Position numbers and translations under genes: made by a program | In this document: piece by piece, positions 52,337-64,000 of the stretch | Position numbering within the stretch: the stretch's first letter is position 1 | How the letters are laid out: the number at the start of each line of letters is the position of its first letter | Source: Streptomyces caniferus | Lineage (GTDB): Bacteria; Actinomycetota; Actinomycetes; Streptomycetales; Streptomycetaceae | Length of the DNA: 64,000 bases | Reading direction: 5' to 3' | NCBI RefSeq assembly: GCF_009811555.1 | Contig: NZ_BLIN01000002.1 | Coordinates: forward strand, 992,001 to 1,056,000 | The notes under the pieces: generated by a model | The model's input: the letters and a program-made list of their open reading frames with translations, nothing else | What the model was told of the DNA's origin: nothing | Database searches by the model: none

Positions 52337-53785
52337 CTATGCCCGCTTCGAGGCAAGTTCGACGACCGTGACATCCGGCGGAGCCCCCAGCCGTACCGGC
52401 GGGCCCCAGGCGCCTGCGCCGCGGGTGACGTAGAGCTGGGTGTCGCCGTAGCGCTCCAGGCCGGCGACGGTGGGGTTGGTGGCGGCGGCGATGTAGGTGA
52501 AGGGCCACATCTGGCCGCCGTGGGTATGGCCGGAGAGCTGGAGGTCGACGCCGAACCGGACCGTGTCGTGGATGGTGACCGGCTGGTGGGCCATCAGGAC
52601 GACGGCGCGGGACGGGTCCCGGCCGCTCAGGGTCAGGTCGTAGTCCGGGCCCGCGTGTTCGGTCTGGCCCGTGACGTCGTTGACGCCGGCGAGGTCGAAG
52701 CCGGGGAGTTCGGTGCGGGCGTTCTCCAGCGGGTGGATGCCCAACTCCCTTACGTGGTCGACCCAGGAGTCGGCGCCCGAGTAGTACTCGTGGTTGCCGG
52801 TGACGAAGTAGGCGCCGTGCCGGGAGCGCAGGCCGCGCAGCGGTTCGGCGGCCGGGGCGAGGTCGGCGACGCTTCCGTCGACCAGGTCGCCGACGATGGC
52901 CACCAGGTCGGGGTCGGTGCGGTTGATGGTCTCGACGACCCGCCGGGTGTGGGCGCGGCCGAGGATCGGGCCCAGGTGGATATCGCTGACGACGGCGATC
53001 CGGAAGCCGTGGGCGGCGCGCGGCAGTTTGGCCAGGGGCACGGTGACGCGCTTCACGACCGGACCTCGGAGGGTGGTCGCGGTGCCGTAGCCGACGGCGG
53101 CCGTGGCGGCGAGGGAGGCGCCGGCGGCGACCGCCCGGGCGAGGAAGAGCCGGCGGGGCGGCACGGCGAGCGGCGGCAGGGCGGAGGTGTGGGGCGGGAG
53201 GAGCGTGGGCGCCGAGGAGGGGGCCGGGGGGCGGGGCGGGTCCGAGGAGGGTGCGGGGGCCTGGGCCGGGGACGCGGACGCGGACGTCGGCGTCCCGGCG
53301 GCCGGCGATCTCCCCTCGGGCGAGGGCGTCCCGGCGGCCGGTGACCTCCCGTCGCCCGACGGCGTCCCGGCGGCCGGCGATCTCTCCTCGCCCGACGTCG
53401 TCCCGGCGCCTGGTGACCTCCCGTCGCGCGACGGCGTCCCGGCGGCCGGCGGTGGCGCTCCGTCCGGTTCGCGGTCGCGGAGTACCCGGAGACCCACCGC
53501 TCGGACCACCTCGCCCACCAGCAGCGCCAGTGTGAGATAGAGCACCAGGGCCAGCCAGAGGTAGCCGGGCCAGGCCAGTACCTGCTGGAGGGGGAAGGGG
53601 GCGCCGGCCCGGCCGGCCAGCAGGGCGGCGAGGGCGGTCAGGGGGAGGACGAAGGCGGCGGCGGTGCCCGCACGGCGCGGCCGGCCGCCGGGCGTGGTGG
53701 TGTCGCGGACGAGCCGGCACCACAGGTAGCGGTGCACGCCGAAGAACAGTCCGAGGACCGGGACCACGATCAGGGCGAAGATCAC
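52337..53785 (-). CDS. Membrane metallophosphoesterase with repeat linker
   Basis: A 482-residue protein of the YkuE/YaeI-like calcineurin family. The N-terminus has about three membrane helices (IFALIVVPVLGLFFGVHRYL; AFVLPLTALAALLAG; YLWLALVLYLTLALLVGEVV). A 12-residue tandem repeat linker (about 115-165; AAGTPSGDGRSP units) and a twin-basic hydrophobic segment (RRLFLARAVAAGASLAATAA) follow. The phosphoesterase domain is complete: VVSDIHLGPILG, VAIVGDLVDGSV, FVTGNHEYYSGA, VLMAHQP and LQLSGHTHGGQMWP. GTG 53785 follows GGGGAGACGCC. The substrate may be a phosphorylated lipid or nucleotide. Confidence 0.88.
   Translation of the reverse strand: MIFALIVVPVLGLFFGVHRYLWCRLVRDTTTPGGRPRRAGTAAAFVLPLTALAALLAGRAGAPFPLQQVLAWPGYLWLALVLYLTLALLVGEVVRAVGLRVLRDREPDGAPPPAAGTPSRDGRSPGAGTTSGEERSPAAGTPSGDGRSPAAGTPSPEGRSPAAGTPTSASASPAQAPAPSSDPPRPPAPSSAPTLLPPHTSALPPLAVPPRRLFLARAVAAGASLAATAAVGYGTATTLRGPVVKRVTVPLAKLPRAAHGFRIAVVSDIHLGPILGRAHTRRVVETINRTDPDLVAIVGDLVDGSVADLAPAAEPLRGLRSRHGAYFVTGNHEYYSGADSWVDHVRELGIHPLENARTELPGFDLAGVNDVTGQTEHAGPDYDLTLSGRDPSRAVVLMAHQPVTIHDTVRFGVDLQLSGHTHGGQMWPFTYIAAATNPTVAGLERYGDTQLYVTRGAGAWGPPVRLGAPPDVTVVELASKRA
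53301..53444. repeat. 36-bp tandem repeats in the metallophosphoesterase gene
   Basis: Four consecutive 36-bp units (53301-53336, 53337-53372, 53373-53408, 53409-53444) plus partial copies at each side encode repeated 12-residue blocks of the form SPAAGTPSxDGR in the linker. Confidence 0.9.
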
Positions 53786-53807
53786 GGCGTCTCCCCGTGC
53801 CCGTGGT

Positions 53808-54098
53808 TCAGGAGGCGGACGAGGAGGGGGCGGTGGGCCGGTCGGACGTGTCGTGTGCGGCCTCGCGGCGCAGGGCCCGTACGCCACGGAACCCGATCAC
53901 GCCGATCACCGTCCCCAAGAGAAAGGAAGCCACCGCGAGCAGCAGATGGACCCAGAAGTAGGCAGTCGGGTCACCGGCAGCGTCGAAGGCGAGACCGCTC
54001 CCGTCCTTCGAGAGGTTTTTGACGAAAGTGATCCAGATGAACCAGCTCCACACCCCGAAGGCGAGCAGGAACCAGGACACGGGGCGAGAGAGCTTCAT
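53808..54098 (-). CDS. SCO4848-family small membrane protein
   Basis: A 96-residue protein with two membrane helices: KLSRPVSWFLLAFGVWSWFI then the loop KNLSKDGSGLAFD, followed by YFWVHLLLAVASFLLGTVIG and VIGFRGVRALRREAA with a Ser/Pro tail. The hydrophilic loop ends GDPTAYF. I recognise it as the conserved streptomycete SCO4848-type protein found between the metallophosphoesterase and the D-Ala-D-Ala carboxypeptidase, as here. Function unknown. ATG 54098. Confidence 0.85.
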   Translation of the reverse strand: MKLSRPVSWFLLAFGVWSWFIWITFVKNLSKDGSGLAFDAAGDPTAYFWVHLLLAVASFLLGTVIGVIGFRGVRALRREAAHDTSDRPTAPSSSAS

Positions 54099-54198
54099 AC
54101 ATCCCAGTATGGGCAGCGGCTCCATCCGGCGGTCGGCAGGGGCACTCTTCCGTGGGGTGCTGTCGGCGCCCGGGGCAAAGGCGGGTACGTTCACCGAC

Positions 54199-55539
54199 GT
54201 GCCGACGACCTTCTGTGCTTCCACGGCTTCCACCGACCCGGCCGCCCCGGCCGCATCGGCTGACCCGGCCGCCTCGACCGCCCCGACCGCGCCCGGCCCC
54301 GCGGCGCGCACCGGCTTTCCCCTGCGCACCGCCGCCGCGCTGGCCGCCTCCGGGCTGCTGGCCTCCCCGCTGCTGGCCGGCACCGCACACGCCGATCCCA
54401 AGGCCCCCGCGCCGCCGTCGAAGATGTCGCAGATCGGCGGGGACCGGCTGGGCACGCCCGGCGTCCAGGTGGCGCCGAAGCCCGGCGCCCCGAAGCTGCC
54501 GGGTCCCGACCAGCTCACCGCGCGCTCGTGGATCGTGTCCGACGCCGCGTCCGGCAAGGTGCTGGCCGCCAAGAACCCGCACTGGCGGCTGGCGCCCGCC
54601 AGCACGCTGAAGATGCTGTTCGCCGACACGGTGCTGCCGAAGTTCCCCAAGGACCAGAAGCACACGGTCAAGCCCGCCGACCTGGCGGGGATGGGCGCCG
54701 GCAGCAGCCTCGTGGGGATAAAGGAGAACCTGAGCTATACGGTCCACGACCTGTGGCTGGGTGTCTTCCTGCGGTCCGGCAACGACGCGGTGCACACGCT
54801 CTCGGCGATGAACGGCGGCACGAAGGCCACCGTCGCGCAGATGCAGCAGCACGCGAAGGAACTCAACGCCAACGACACCCATGTGGTGACCCCGGACGGC
54901 TATGACGCGCCGGGTCAGGTCTCCAGCGCGTACGACCTGAGCCTGTTCGCCCGGTCGGGGCTGCAGAACGCCGACTTCCGCGAGTACTGCTCGACGGCCA
55001 GTGCGCAGTTCCCCGGCGAGGAGGCCAAGGGCGGCAAGCGCGCGTCGTTCGGCATCCAGAACACCAACCGGCTGCTCAGCGGCGATTACGACATCAAGCC
55101 GTACCCGGGCATCGCGGGGGTGAAGAACGGCTCGACGACCAACGCGGGGTCGACCTTCACCGGTGTCGCCCAGCGCGGCGGCCGCAAGCTCCTCGTCACG
55201 GTCATGAACCCGCAGAAGAAGGAGCACAACGAGGCCTACCGGGAGGCCGCCAAGCTCTTCGACTGGGGCTTCGCGGCGGCCGACAAGGTCGAGCCGGTCG
55301 GCCGGCTCGTCGGCCCGCGGAGCGAGGACGACGGCACCGGCGCCGTGAGCGCCAAGGGCAAGGGCAAGGACGCGGACAAGAGCACCCAGGCCGCCCTGAA
55401 CAGCACCGGCGGCGCGGGCGCCTGGACCGCGGTGGGCATCGGCAGCGCGGTGCTGGCGCTGCTGGGCGTCGTGGCGTTCGCCGTGCACCGACGCCGGACG
55501 CTGCCCGAGCGGATGCGGGGGCGTGAGCCCCGGAAGTGA
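54199..55539 (+). CDS. D-alanyl-D-alanine carboxypeptidase (S11)
   Basis: A low-molecular-weight penicillin-binding protein trimming stem peptides outside the membrane. After an Ala/Pro-rich N-terminus and signal (LAASGLLASPLLAGTAHADP), the catalytic domain shows SxxK in APASTLKMLF, S-G-N in FLRSGNDAVH and the third box as GVKNGSTTNAG, where KNG replaces the usual KTG. A C-terminal membrane helix (AVGIGSAVLALLGVVAFAVH) anchors it. Starts at GTG 54199; GTG 54157 or ATG 54109 would lengthen the N-terminus. It is divergent from the SCO4848-type gene. Confidence 0.88.
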   Translation: MPTTFCASTASTDPAAPAASADPAASTAPTAPGPAARTGFPLRTAAALAASGLLASPLLAGTAHADPKAPAPPSKMSQIGGDRLGTPGVQVAPKPGAPKLPGPDQLTARSWIVSDAASGKVLAAKNPHWRLAPASTLKMLFADTVLPKFPKDQKHTVKPADLAGMGAGSSLVGIKENLSYTVHDLWLGVFLRSGNDAVHTLSAMNGGTKATVAQMQQHAKELNANDTHVVTPDGYDAPGQVSSAYDLSLFARSGLQNADFREYCSTASAQFPGEEAKGGKRASFGIQNTNRLLSGDYDIKPYPGIAGVKNGSTTNAGSTFTGVAQRGGRKLLVTVMNPQKKEHNEAYREAAKLFDWGFAAADKVEPVGRLVGPRSEDDGTGAVSAKGKGKDADKSTQAALNSTGGAGAWTAVGIGSAVLALLGVVAFAVHRRRTLPERMRGREPRK

Positions 55540-55652
55540 GCCGGGGGTGAGCCGGGGGGTGAGTCGAGAGGGCGAGCTGGGGGTGACCCGGGGGCGGCAG
55601 CGGGCGAGGGCCATCCGCGGATGGTGCGCGGATGGCGCGAAGACGGACGGCG

Positions 55653-56651
55653 TCAGGCCGCCCGCGGCCGCCCCGGCTCCTCCGGCCGCCCAGGCCCCTC
55701 CGGCCGCGCCGGTTCCTCCCGCCCCTCCGGCCCGTCCGGCACCTCCCGTCCTTCCGGCCGCTCCGGCCCGTCCGGCTCCTTGAGCTCGTGGTCCTCGGCG
55801 TGCTCCTCCCCCTCCGTGGCCGTCCAGGAAGCGCAGTAGACCAGCAGCTTCGCGGTGAAGTTGATCCACAGCAGGAGCGCGATGGGGGTGCCGAAGGCGC
55901 CGTACATGCTCCGCGAGGCGACGCCCTGGAGATAGCCGCTGAGCAGCAGCTTCAGGAGTTCGAAGCCGATCGCGCCGAGGAGGCCGGCGATCACGACGGC
56001 GCGGCGCGGCGGATGGACGCCGGGGAGCCTGGTCAGTATGTAGGCGAGCAGCAGGAAGTCCGCGAGGACGGCGATGACGAATCCGGCGACCGAGAGCAGG
56101 ACGCTGCCGATGCCGTTCTCCGGAAGGCCGGTCGCCTCGGCCACCTTGCCCACCGCGGCGGAGGCGAAGGTCGAGCAGGCCAGGGAGAGCACGGCGACCC
56201 CGCCGACCCCGAGCAGCAGGACGCCGTCCCGGAGCTTGCCGAGGAAGAAGTTGGTCTTCTCGTTGTCCTTCTCCCATACGGCACGCAGACAGTCGCGCAG
56301 CGACTCGACCCAGCCGATGCCGGTGAGCAGCAGCGCGGCGCCGGCGACCAGGCCGATGGTGGTGGCGTTGTCGACGAGTGCGGCGATGTCGAGCTGCCCC
56401 GAGATGCCGGGGAGCTGCTCGGCGATCTTGCCTTCCAGCGCGTGCAGCCGGTCGTCGCTGAGCAGCGCGGCGCCGATCGCGGCGGCGACGGTGAGCAGCG
56501 GGAAGAGCGCGACGAAGCTGGTGAAGGTGATCGCGGCGGCGAGCCGGGTCCAGTGCACCCGGAGCATCCGTTCGTAGGCACGCCAGAGGTGCGTGGTCAT
56601 CAGCCAGCTGACGGCCGGTCCGATCACCGGCAGTTTGCTCAACCAGTCCAT
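55653..56651 (-). CDS. YihY/BrkB-family inner-membrane protein
   Basis: A 332-residue polytopic protein with about six helices. Conserved stretches are AAAITFTSFVALFPLLTVAA, GLVAGAALLLTGIGWVESLR, RDGVLLLGVGGVAVLSLACS and GAFGTPIALLLWINFTAKLL. The C-terminal 50 residues are a hydrophilic repeat of P-E-G-R/D-G-P units (PEGREVPDGPEGREEPARPE). The family was once mis-called RNase BN; its transport role is unproven. ATG 56651. The 113-base gap to the carboxypeptidase is convergent. Confidence 0.9.
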   Translation of the reverse strand: MDWLSKLPVIGPAVSWLMTTHLWRAYERMLRVHWTRLAAAITFTSFVALFPLLTVAAAIGAALLSDDRLHALEGKIAEQLPGISGQLDIAALVDNATTIGLVAGAALLLTGIGWVESLRDCLRAVWEKDNEKTNFFLGKLRDGVLLLGVGGVAVLSLACSTFASAAVGKVAEATGLPENGIGSVLLSVAGFVIAVLADFLLLAYILTRLPGVHPPRRAVVIAGLLGAIGFELLKLLLSGYLQGVASRSMYGAFGTPIALLLWINFTAKLLVYCASWTATEGEEHAEDHELKEPDGPERPEGREVPDGPEGREEPARPEGPGRPEEPGRPRAA

Positions 56652-56890
56652 GGCGTTCCCCTCGTGCGGTCCAAGGCGTCCGTTGCCCTCGTGCCCTTCT
56701 GCCCGCCGGTCTGTGCAGGATGTTAGGCAGGCTGCCCGGACCGATTCTCAAGACGCGCCCTAGCCGTCCCGGCCTGCGGGTACGGGGGCGCCCTGCGCCG
56801 GAGGAGAGCGGCGCGGAGGAGGGGCGTACGGCGGAACGGGCCGCGTGCGGCGGGACCGCCCGCTACCGCTCTACGGGCGGGCGGCGGCGA

Positions 56891-57475
56891 TCAGCAGGAC
56901 GGCGCCGGCGGCCGGGAGAGGTCGACGGCCTGGCGCGGGACACCGGCCGTCTGCGGGCCGAAGGGGTACTCCCGCTCCAGCCGCCACACCGCGTCCGGTC
57001 CCTGCTCGTAGAGCGCGAAACCGCTTATCGTCCAGGTCGCGCAGAAGTCCCGGAGCCCGGCCTGGGCGCGGTCCATGGACTCCTCGTCGATGCCGTGGGC
57101 GACCGTCACATGCGGGTGGTACGGGAACTGCAGCTCCCGCGCGCAGGGGCCGGAGGCGGCGCGGATCCGGGCCTGGAGGGCCGTGCAGCCCGCCACGCCC
57201 TCGGTGACCTTGACGTAGACGACCGGGGAGAGCGGCCGGAAGGTGCCGGTGCCCTCCAGGCGCAGCGGGAAGGGGCGGCAGCCGGCCGCGACGTCGGCGA
57301 GGTGGCGTTCGATGGCGGGCAGCGCCTCGGCGCGGACCTCCGTCGGCGGGAGGAGGGTGATATGCGTGGGGATGCCGGGTGCGGCGGGGTCCCCGAAGCC
57401 TTCGCGCTTCCTCTGGAGGAAGACGCCGTACGGCTCCGGGACCGCGATCGAAACGCCCAGCGTTACGGTCCCCAC
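56891..57475 (-). CDS. 2'-5' RNA ligase family (2H phosphoesterase) protein
   Basis: A 194-residue protein with both HxT motifs of the 2H superfamily: PTHITLLPPTEV (about 37-48) and YHPHVTVAHGIDEE (about 118-131). Members hydrolyse cyclic phosphodiesters or act on 2'-5' RNA bonds; the real substrate here is unknown. GTG 57475. The plus-strand ORF covering this gene is a shadow. Confidence 0.88.
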   Translation of the reverse strand: MGTVTLGVSIAVPEPYGVFLQRKREGFGDPAAPGIPTHITLLPPTEVRAEALPAIERHLADVAAGCRPFPLRLEGTGTFRPLSPVVYVKVTEGVAGCTALQARIRAASGPCARELQFPYHPHVTVAHGIDEESMDRAQAGLRDFCATWTISGFALYEQGPDAVWRLEREYPFGPQTAGVPRQAVDLSRPPAPSC

Positions 57476-57620
57476 TGCGTTCTCCCTCCTGACGTGTGTG
57501 CGGCGTGCTCGCGCACCCTCTTAGTGTGCCGGGTGCGCGCCCTTCGCGGGGAGCGTCCTCGGTCGTCTTGTGAGCAGGGACAGGAGCCCCCAGGTATCAG
57601 GGGCACCGGCTCCTGCGGTC

Positions 57621-57667
57621 CGCGCGGCCCGGAGCGGCCCGCCGTACGGGTGCTCCGGGCCGTGCGC
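57621..57667 (-). terminator. trpS terminator hairpin
   Basis: CGCGCGGCCCGGAGC (57621-57635) pairs with GCTCCGGGCCGTGCG (57652-57666) with one or two mismatches, immediately after the trpS stop on the minus strand. Confidence 0.7.
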
Positions 57668-57678
57668 GGACGGTCCCG

Positions 57679-60281
<2,603 letters not shown>

Positions 60282-60311
60282 GCCGGGCGGGGGGCCGGGG
60301 GCGCGGCGGCG

Positions 60312-61598
<1,287 letters not shown>

Positions 61599-61644
61599 GG
61601 CGTCCTCCGGGGCGGTCGATCGGTGTTGCCGGTCGTGGTCCCGG

Positions 61645-61730
61645 GGTGCCCAGGCGGGGCGGCACCTCGTGGTGGTTGCCGCACACCGCTTCCTCGAGGT
61701 TGCTTCCCCGTACGCCAGTCGCGGTGCGCA
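61645..61730 (-). ncRNA. ZTP (pfl) riboswitch in the glyA leader
   Basis: On the minus strand the leader contains the invariant GACTGGCG (61713-61720), a P1-like helix (GCACCGC from 61727-61721 with GCGGTGTGC from 61689-61681) and, after a linker, the conserved 3' element CCGCCTGGGCA (61657-61647). This order and the gene downstream (glyA, a classic target) match the ZTP/ZMP-sensing pfl motif. It ends about 47 bases before the glyA start, so ribosome-site access or termination could be the output. Confidence 0.85.
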
Positions 61731-61861
61731 CCGCAGAGTCTAGGACACCCCCGGGGCCCTGTCCGGCGGATCTTCGCAGGCCGGGCCGTCCGGGCGAGCG
61801 CAACAATGGAGAGGGACGCGGCAGGTCCGCGCCCCGCACGGTCTACCGAACGGAGTCACCG

Positions 61862-63073
61862 GTGACGTCCACGGAACGCGGCATCGCGGCCGCCGAAGCC
61901 CACAGCGCGCACAACTACCACCCGCTGCCCGTCGTCGTGGCCACCGCCGAGGGCGCCTGGATGACGGATGTGGAGGGCCGGCGCTACCTCGACATGCTCG
62001 CCGGGTACTCCGCGCTGAACTTCGGGCACGGCAACCGCCGGCTGCTCGACGCGGCCAGGGCCCAGCTGGAACGGGTCACCCTCACCTCGCGCGCCTTCCA
62101 CCACGACCGGTTCGCCGACTTCTGTACGCAGTTGGCCGAGCTGTGCGGGATGGAGCTGGTGCTCCCGATGAACACCGGCGCCGAGGCGGTCGAGACGGCG
62201 GTGAAGACGGCCCGTAAGTGGGGCTACCAGGTCAAGGGCGTCCCGGACGGCCGGGCGAAGATCGTCGTCGCGGACCACAACTTCCACGGCCGGACGACCA
62301 CCATCGTCTCGTTCTCCACCGACCCCGAGGCCCGCGCCGACTTCGGCCCGTACACCCCCGGCTTCGAGATCGTCCCGTACGGCGACCTGGCCGCGATGGA
62401 GTCCGCCCTCGACGACACCACGGTCGCGGTGCTGCTGGAGCCGATCCAGGGCGAGGCGGGGGTGCTGGTGCCGCCGCCGGGCTATCTGGCGGGCGTACGG
62501 GAGCTGACCCGCAGCCGGAACGTGCTGTTCATCGCCGATGAGATCCAGTCGGGGCTGGGCCGCACCGGCCGGACCTTCGCCTGTGAGCACGAGGGCGTGG
62601 TCCCCGACATGTATGTGCTGGGCAAGGCGCTGGGCGGCGGGGTGGTGCCGGTGTCGGCGGTGGTGTCCTCCCGTGAGGTGCTCGGCGTGTTCGCGCCGGG
62701 CGAGCACGGGTCGACCTTCGGCGGGAACCCGCTCGCCTGCGCGGTGGCGCTGGAGGTGCTGGCGATGCTGCGGACCGGCGAGTTCCAGCAGCAGGCCATG
62801 GAGCTCGGCGAGCATCTGCACAGCGAGCTGGGGCTGCTGGTGGGCGGCGGCGCAGTGGACGCGGTGCGCGGGCGCGGGCTGTGGGCGGGTGTGGACATCA
62901 ACCCGTCACGCGGCACCGGACGGGAGATCTCCGAGCAACTGATGGAGCGCGGGGTGCTGGTCAAGGACACCCATGGCGCCACCATCCGGCTCGCGCCGCC
63001 GCTGGTGATCAGCAAGGAGGACCTGGACTGGGGCCTCGACCAGCTGCGGGGCGTACTGGGCGCGGAGGGCTAG
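61862..63073 (+). CDS. rocD: Ornithine--oxo-acid transaminase
   Basis: A 403-residue class III PLP aminotransferase converting ornithine plus 2-oxoglutarate to glutamate semialdehyde plus glutamate (arginine catabolism/proline link). The N-terminal signature AHNYHPLPVVVATAEGAWM and LDMLAGYSALNFGHGN are typical of ornithine aminotransferase. Then follow VLPMNTGAEAVETAVK, HGRTTTIVSFSTD, FIADEIQSGLGRTG and the PLP-lysine in VLGKALGGGVVPVSAVV. GTG 61862. Divergent from glyA. Confidence 0.95.
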   Translation: MTSTERGIAAAEAHSAHNYHPLPVVVATAEGAWMTDVEGRRYLDMLAGYSALNFGHGNRRLLDAARAQLERVTLTSRAFHHDRFADFCTQLAELCGMELVLPMNTGAEAVETAVKTARKWGYQVKGVPDGRAKIVVADHNFHGRTTTIVSFSTDPEARADFGPYTPGFEIVPYGDLAAMESALDDTTVAVLLEPIQGEAGVLVPPPGYLAGVRELTRSRNVLFIADEIQSGLGRTGRTFACEHEGVVPDMYVLGKALGGGVVPVSAVVSSREVLGVFAPGEHGSTFGGNPLACAVALEVLAMLRTGEFQQQAMELGEHLHSELGLLVGGGAVDAVRGRGLWAGVDINPSRGTGREISEQLMERGVLVKDTHGATIRLAPPLVISKEDLDWGLDQLRGVLGAEG

Positions 63074-63083
63074 GACCGGGGGC

Positions 63084-63109
63084 GGGGGCGGGGCGTCGCC
63101 CCCTCCCCC
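63084..63109. terminator. Bidirectional terminator between rocD and the next gene
   Basis: GGGGGCGGGGC (63084-63094) pairs with GCCCCCTCCCCC (63098-63109), a GC-only stem with one mismatch and a GTC loop, between two convergent stop codons. Confidence 0.7.
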
Positions 63110-63111
63110 GC

Positions 63112-64000
63112 TCAGCGGATCACATGCGGCAGGAAGCGGGCGTACTCGTCGGTGACCGGCCCCGCCGATTCCCGGATGCCGAGCCCGGCCGGCTCGTCCT
63201 CGACGACCCAGGCGCCGAGCACCACCCGGTTGCCGTCGAAGTCCGGCAGCGGCGCCAACTCCTGGTAGCAGCAAGGGTCCTCGGACCCGCGCAGCACCGG
63301 CTCGGCGCCCGGCTCGTGCAGGGTGACCCCGGCGCCCTCCCGCCCGAGCAGCGGCTTGGCGACGTAGCCACGGGTGTGCGCCAGCTCGCGCGGTCCGTCC
63401 AGGTAGGCGGGCAGCAGATTCGGATGCCCGGGGTAGAGCTCCCACAGGACCGCCAGCAGTGCCTTGTTGGAGAGCAGCATCTTCCAGGCGGGCTCGATCC
63501 ACAGGGTGGAGCCGGTACCGCCGCCGTTGTCGAGCGTGTCCAGGACGTGCGGACCGAAGTCGTCGGTGGCCAGCCACTCCCACGGGTAGAGCTTGAAGCA
63601 GGCCCGCATGAAGCGCAGCCGCTGGTCGACGAAGCGGCCGGAGAGCCGGTCCCAGCCGATGTCCTCCATCGAGATGGTGACCGTCTCCAGGCCCGCCTGC
63701 TGCGCCGTCTCCTCCAGGTAGGCGACGGTCATCAGGTCCTCGCCGAGCTCGTCGTCCGCCGAGTGCGCGAAGTGCAGCGGCGCGCCGGGCGGCAGCAGCG
63801 GGGCCTGCCGCTTCCAGGCCGCCACCAGCCGCTCGTGCAGCGAGTTCCACTGGTCGGCGCCGGGGAAGCGTTCCTCCATCCAGAACCACTGCGGACTGGC
63901 CGCCTCGACCAGCGAGGTCGGCGTATCGGCGTTGTACTCCAGCATCTTGGCCGGGCCGCTGCCGTCGTAGTGCAGATCGAACCGCCCGTAGAGGGAGGGG
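63112..64000 (-). CDS. Glutathionylspermidine synthase-like ATP-grasp protein, 5' end outside window
   Basis: The C-terminal ~296 residues of a GSP_synth (glutathionylspermidine synthase/pre-ATP-grasp) family protein. The frame stays open to base 64000 (SLYGRFDLHYDGSGPAKMLE), so the ATG at 63945 is internal. Landmarks are the acceptor loop LEYNADTPTSLVEAASPQWF, PAWKMLLSNKALLAVLWELY, GYVAKPLLGREGAGVTL (ATP-binding Lys) and VVLGAWVVEDEPAGLGIRES. Such proteins form amide bonds on amines or peptides; actinomycetes lack glutathionylspermidine, so the real substrate is unknown. Confidence 0.88.
   Translation of the reverse strand, partial: PSLYGRFDLHYDGSGPAKMLEYNADTPTSLVEAASPQWFWMEERFPGADQWNSLHERLVAAWKRQAPLLPPGAPLHFAHSADDELGEDLMTVAYLEETAQQAGLETVTISMEDIGWDRLSGRFVDQRLRFMRACFKLYPWEWLATDDFGPHVLDTLDNGGGTGSTLWIEPAWKMLLSNKALLAVLWELYPGHPNLLPAYLDGPRELAHTRGYVAKPLLGREGAGVTLHEPGAEPVLRGSEDPCCYQELAPLPDFDGNRVVLGAWVVEDEPAGLGIRESAGPVTDEYARFLPHVIR

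Noticed and set aside
53301..53444. CRISPR-like array
   Set aside because: Units are contiguous 36-bp in-frame coding repeats without spacers.

Overview
The window looks like a chromosomal segment of a Streptomyces: very high GC with strong third-position GC bias, frequent GTG starts, many ATGA/GTGA/TGATG stop-start overlaps, and a gene order I recognise from the streptomycete core (nucleoside ABC transporter, wall-glycopolymer genes, sdhCDAB, D-Ala-D-Ala carboxypeptidase, trpS, glyA). No rRNA, tRNA, IS element or CRISPR array was seen.

Layout. 1-1037: end of an MFS transporter. 2120-15193 (minus strand): a nucleoside salvage and uptake operon running BMP lipoprotein > ABC ATPase > two permeases > cdd, with deoA further on. 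The cdd-deoA link is interrupted by about 6 kb (3535-9529) that holds a graspetide (omega-ester RiPP) locus: precursor, ATP-grasp maturase and a PIMT-like methyltransferase. The same stretch carries an XRE-TPR regulator, two small coupled ORFs, a GNAT enzyme and cutA. 16846-25450: a nonulosonate/wall-polymer cluster with a NeuB-like synthase lacking its SAF domain, a NeuA-HAD fusion, three polysialyltransferase-like or capsule-type glycosyltransferases, a GT2 enzyme and an acyltransferase. A divergent intergenic region inside it carries three related palindromes.

25508-29488: two divergent TetR/target pairs (FAD monooxygenase; DMT exporter) with readable operators. 29536-32384: gluconate permease, gluconokinase and a divergent GntR regulator. 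32437-40730: a methylmalonyl-CoA-mutase-type subunit, an L,D-transpeptidase lipoprotein, an ECF sigma factor coupled to a membrane partner, a GH20 hexosaminidase and an OHCU decarboxylase. 40939-44362: sdhCDAB, with a truncated regulator overlapping the 3' end of sdhB.

45305-48329: MerR and hydrolase, then a secreted hydrolase. 48976-52065: a type VII secretion substrate and mycosin module. 52337-57475: metallophosphoesterase, membrane proteins, carboxypeptidase and a 2H RNA ligase-like protein. 57679-64000: trpS, a P450, glyA under a ZTP riboswitch, rocD and a partial glutathionylspermidine-synthase-like ATP-grasp protein.

The best candidate for an undescribed system is the graspetide locus, predicted to make an ester-crosslinked, aspartimide-bearing peptide. 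Next are the SAF-less NeuB wall-polymer cluster, the missing canonical start codon of the nucleoside ABC ATPase, and several unexplained repeats and palindromes.
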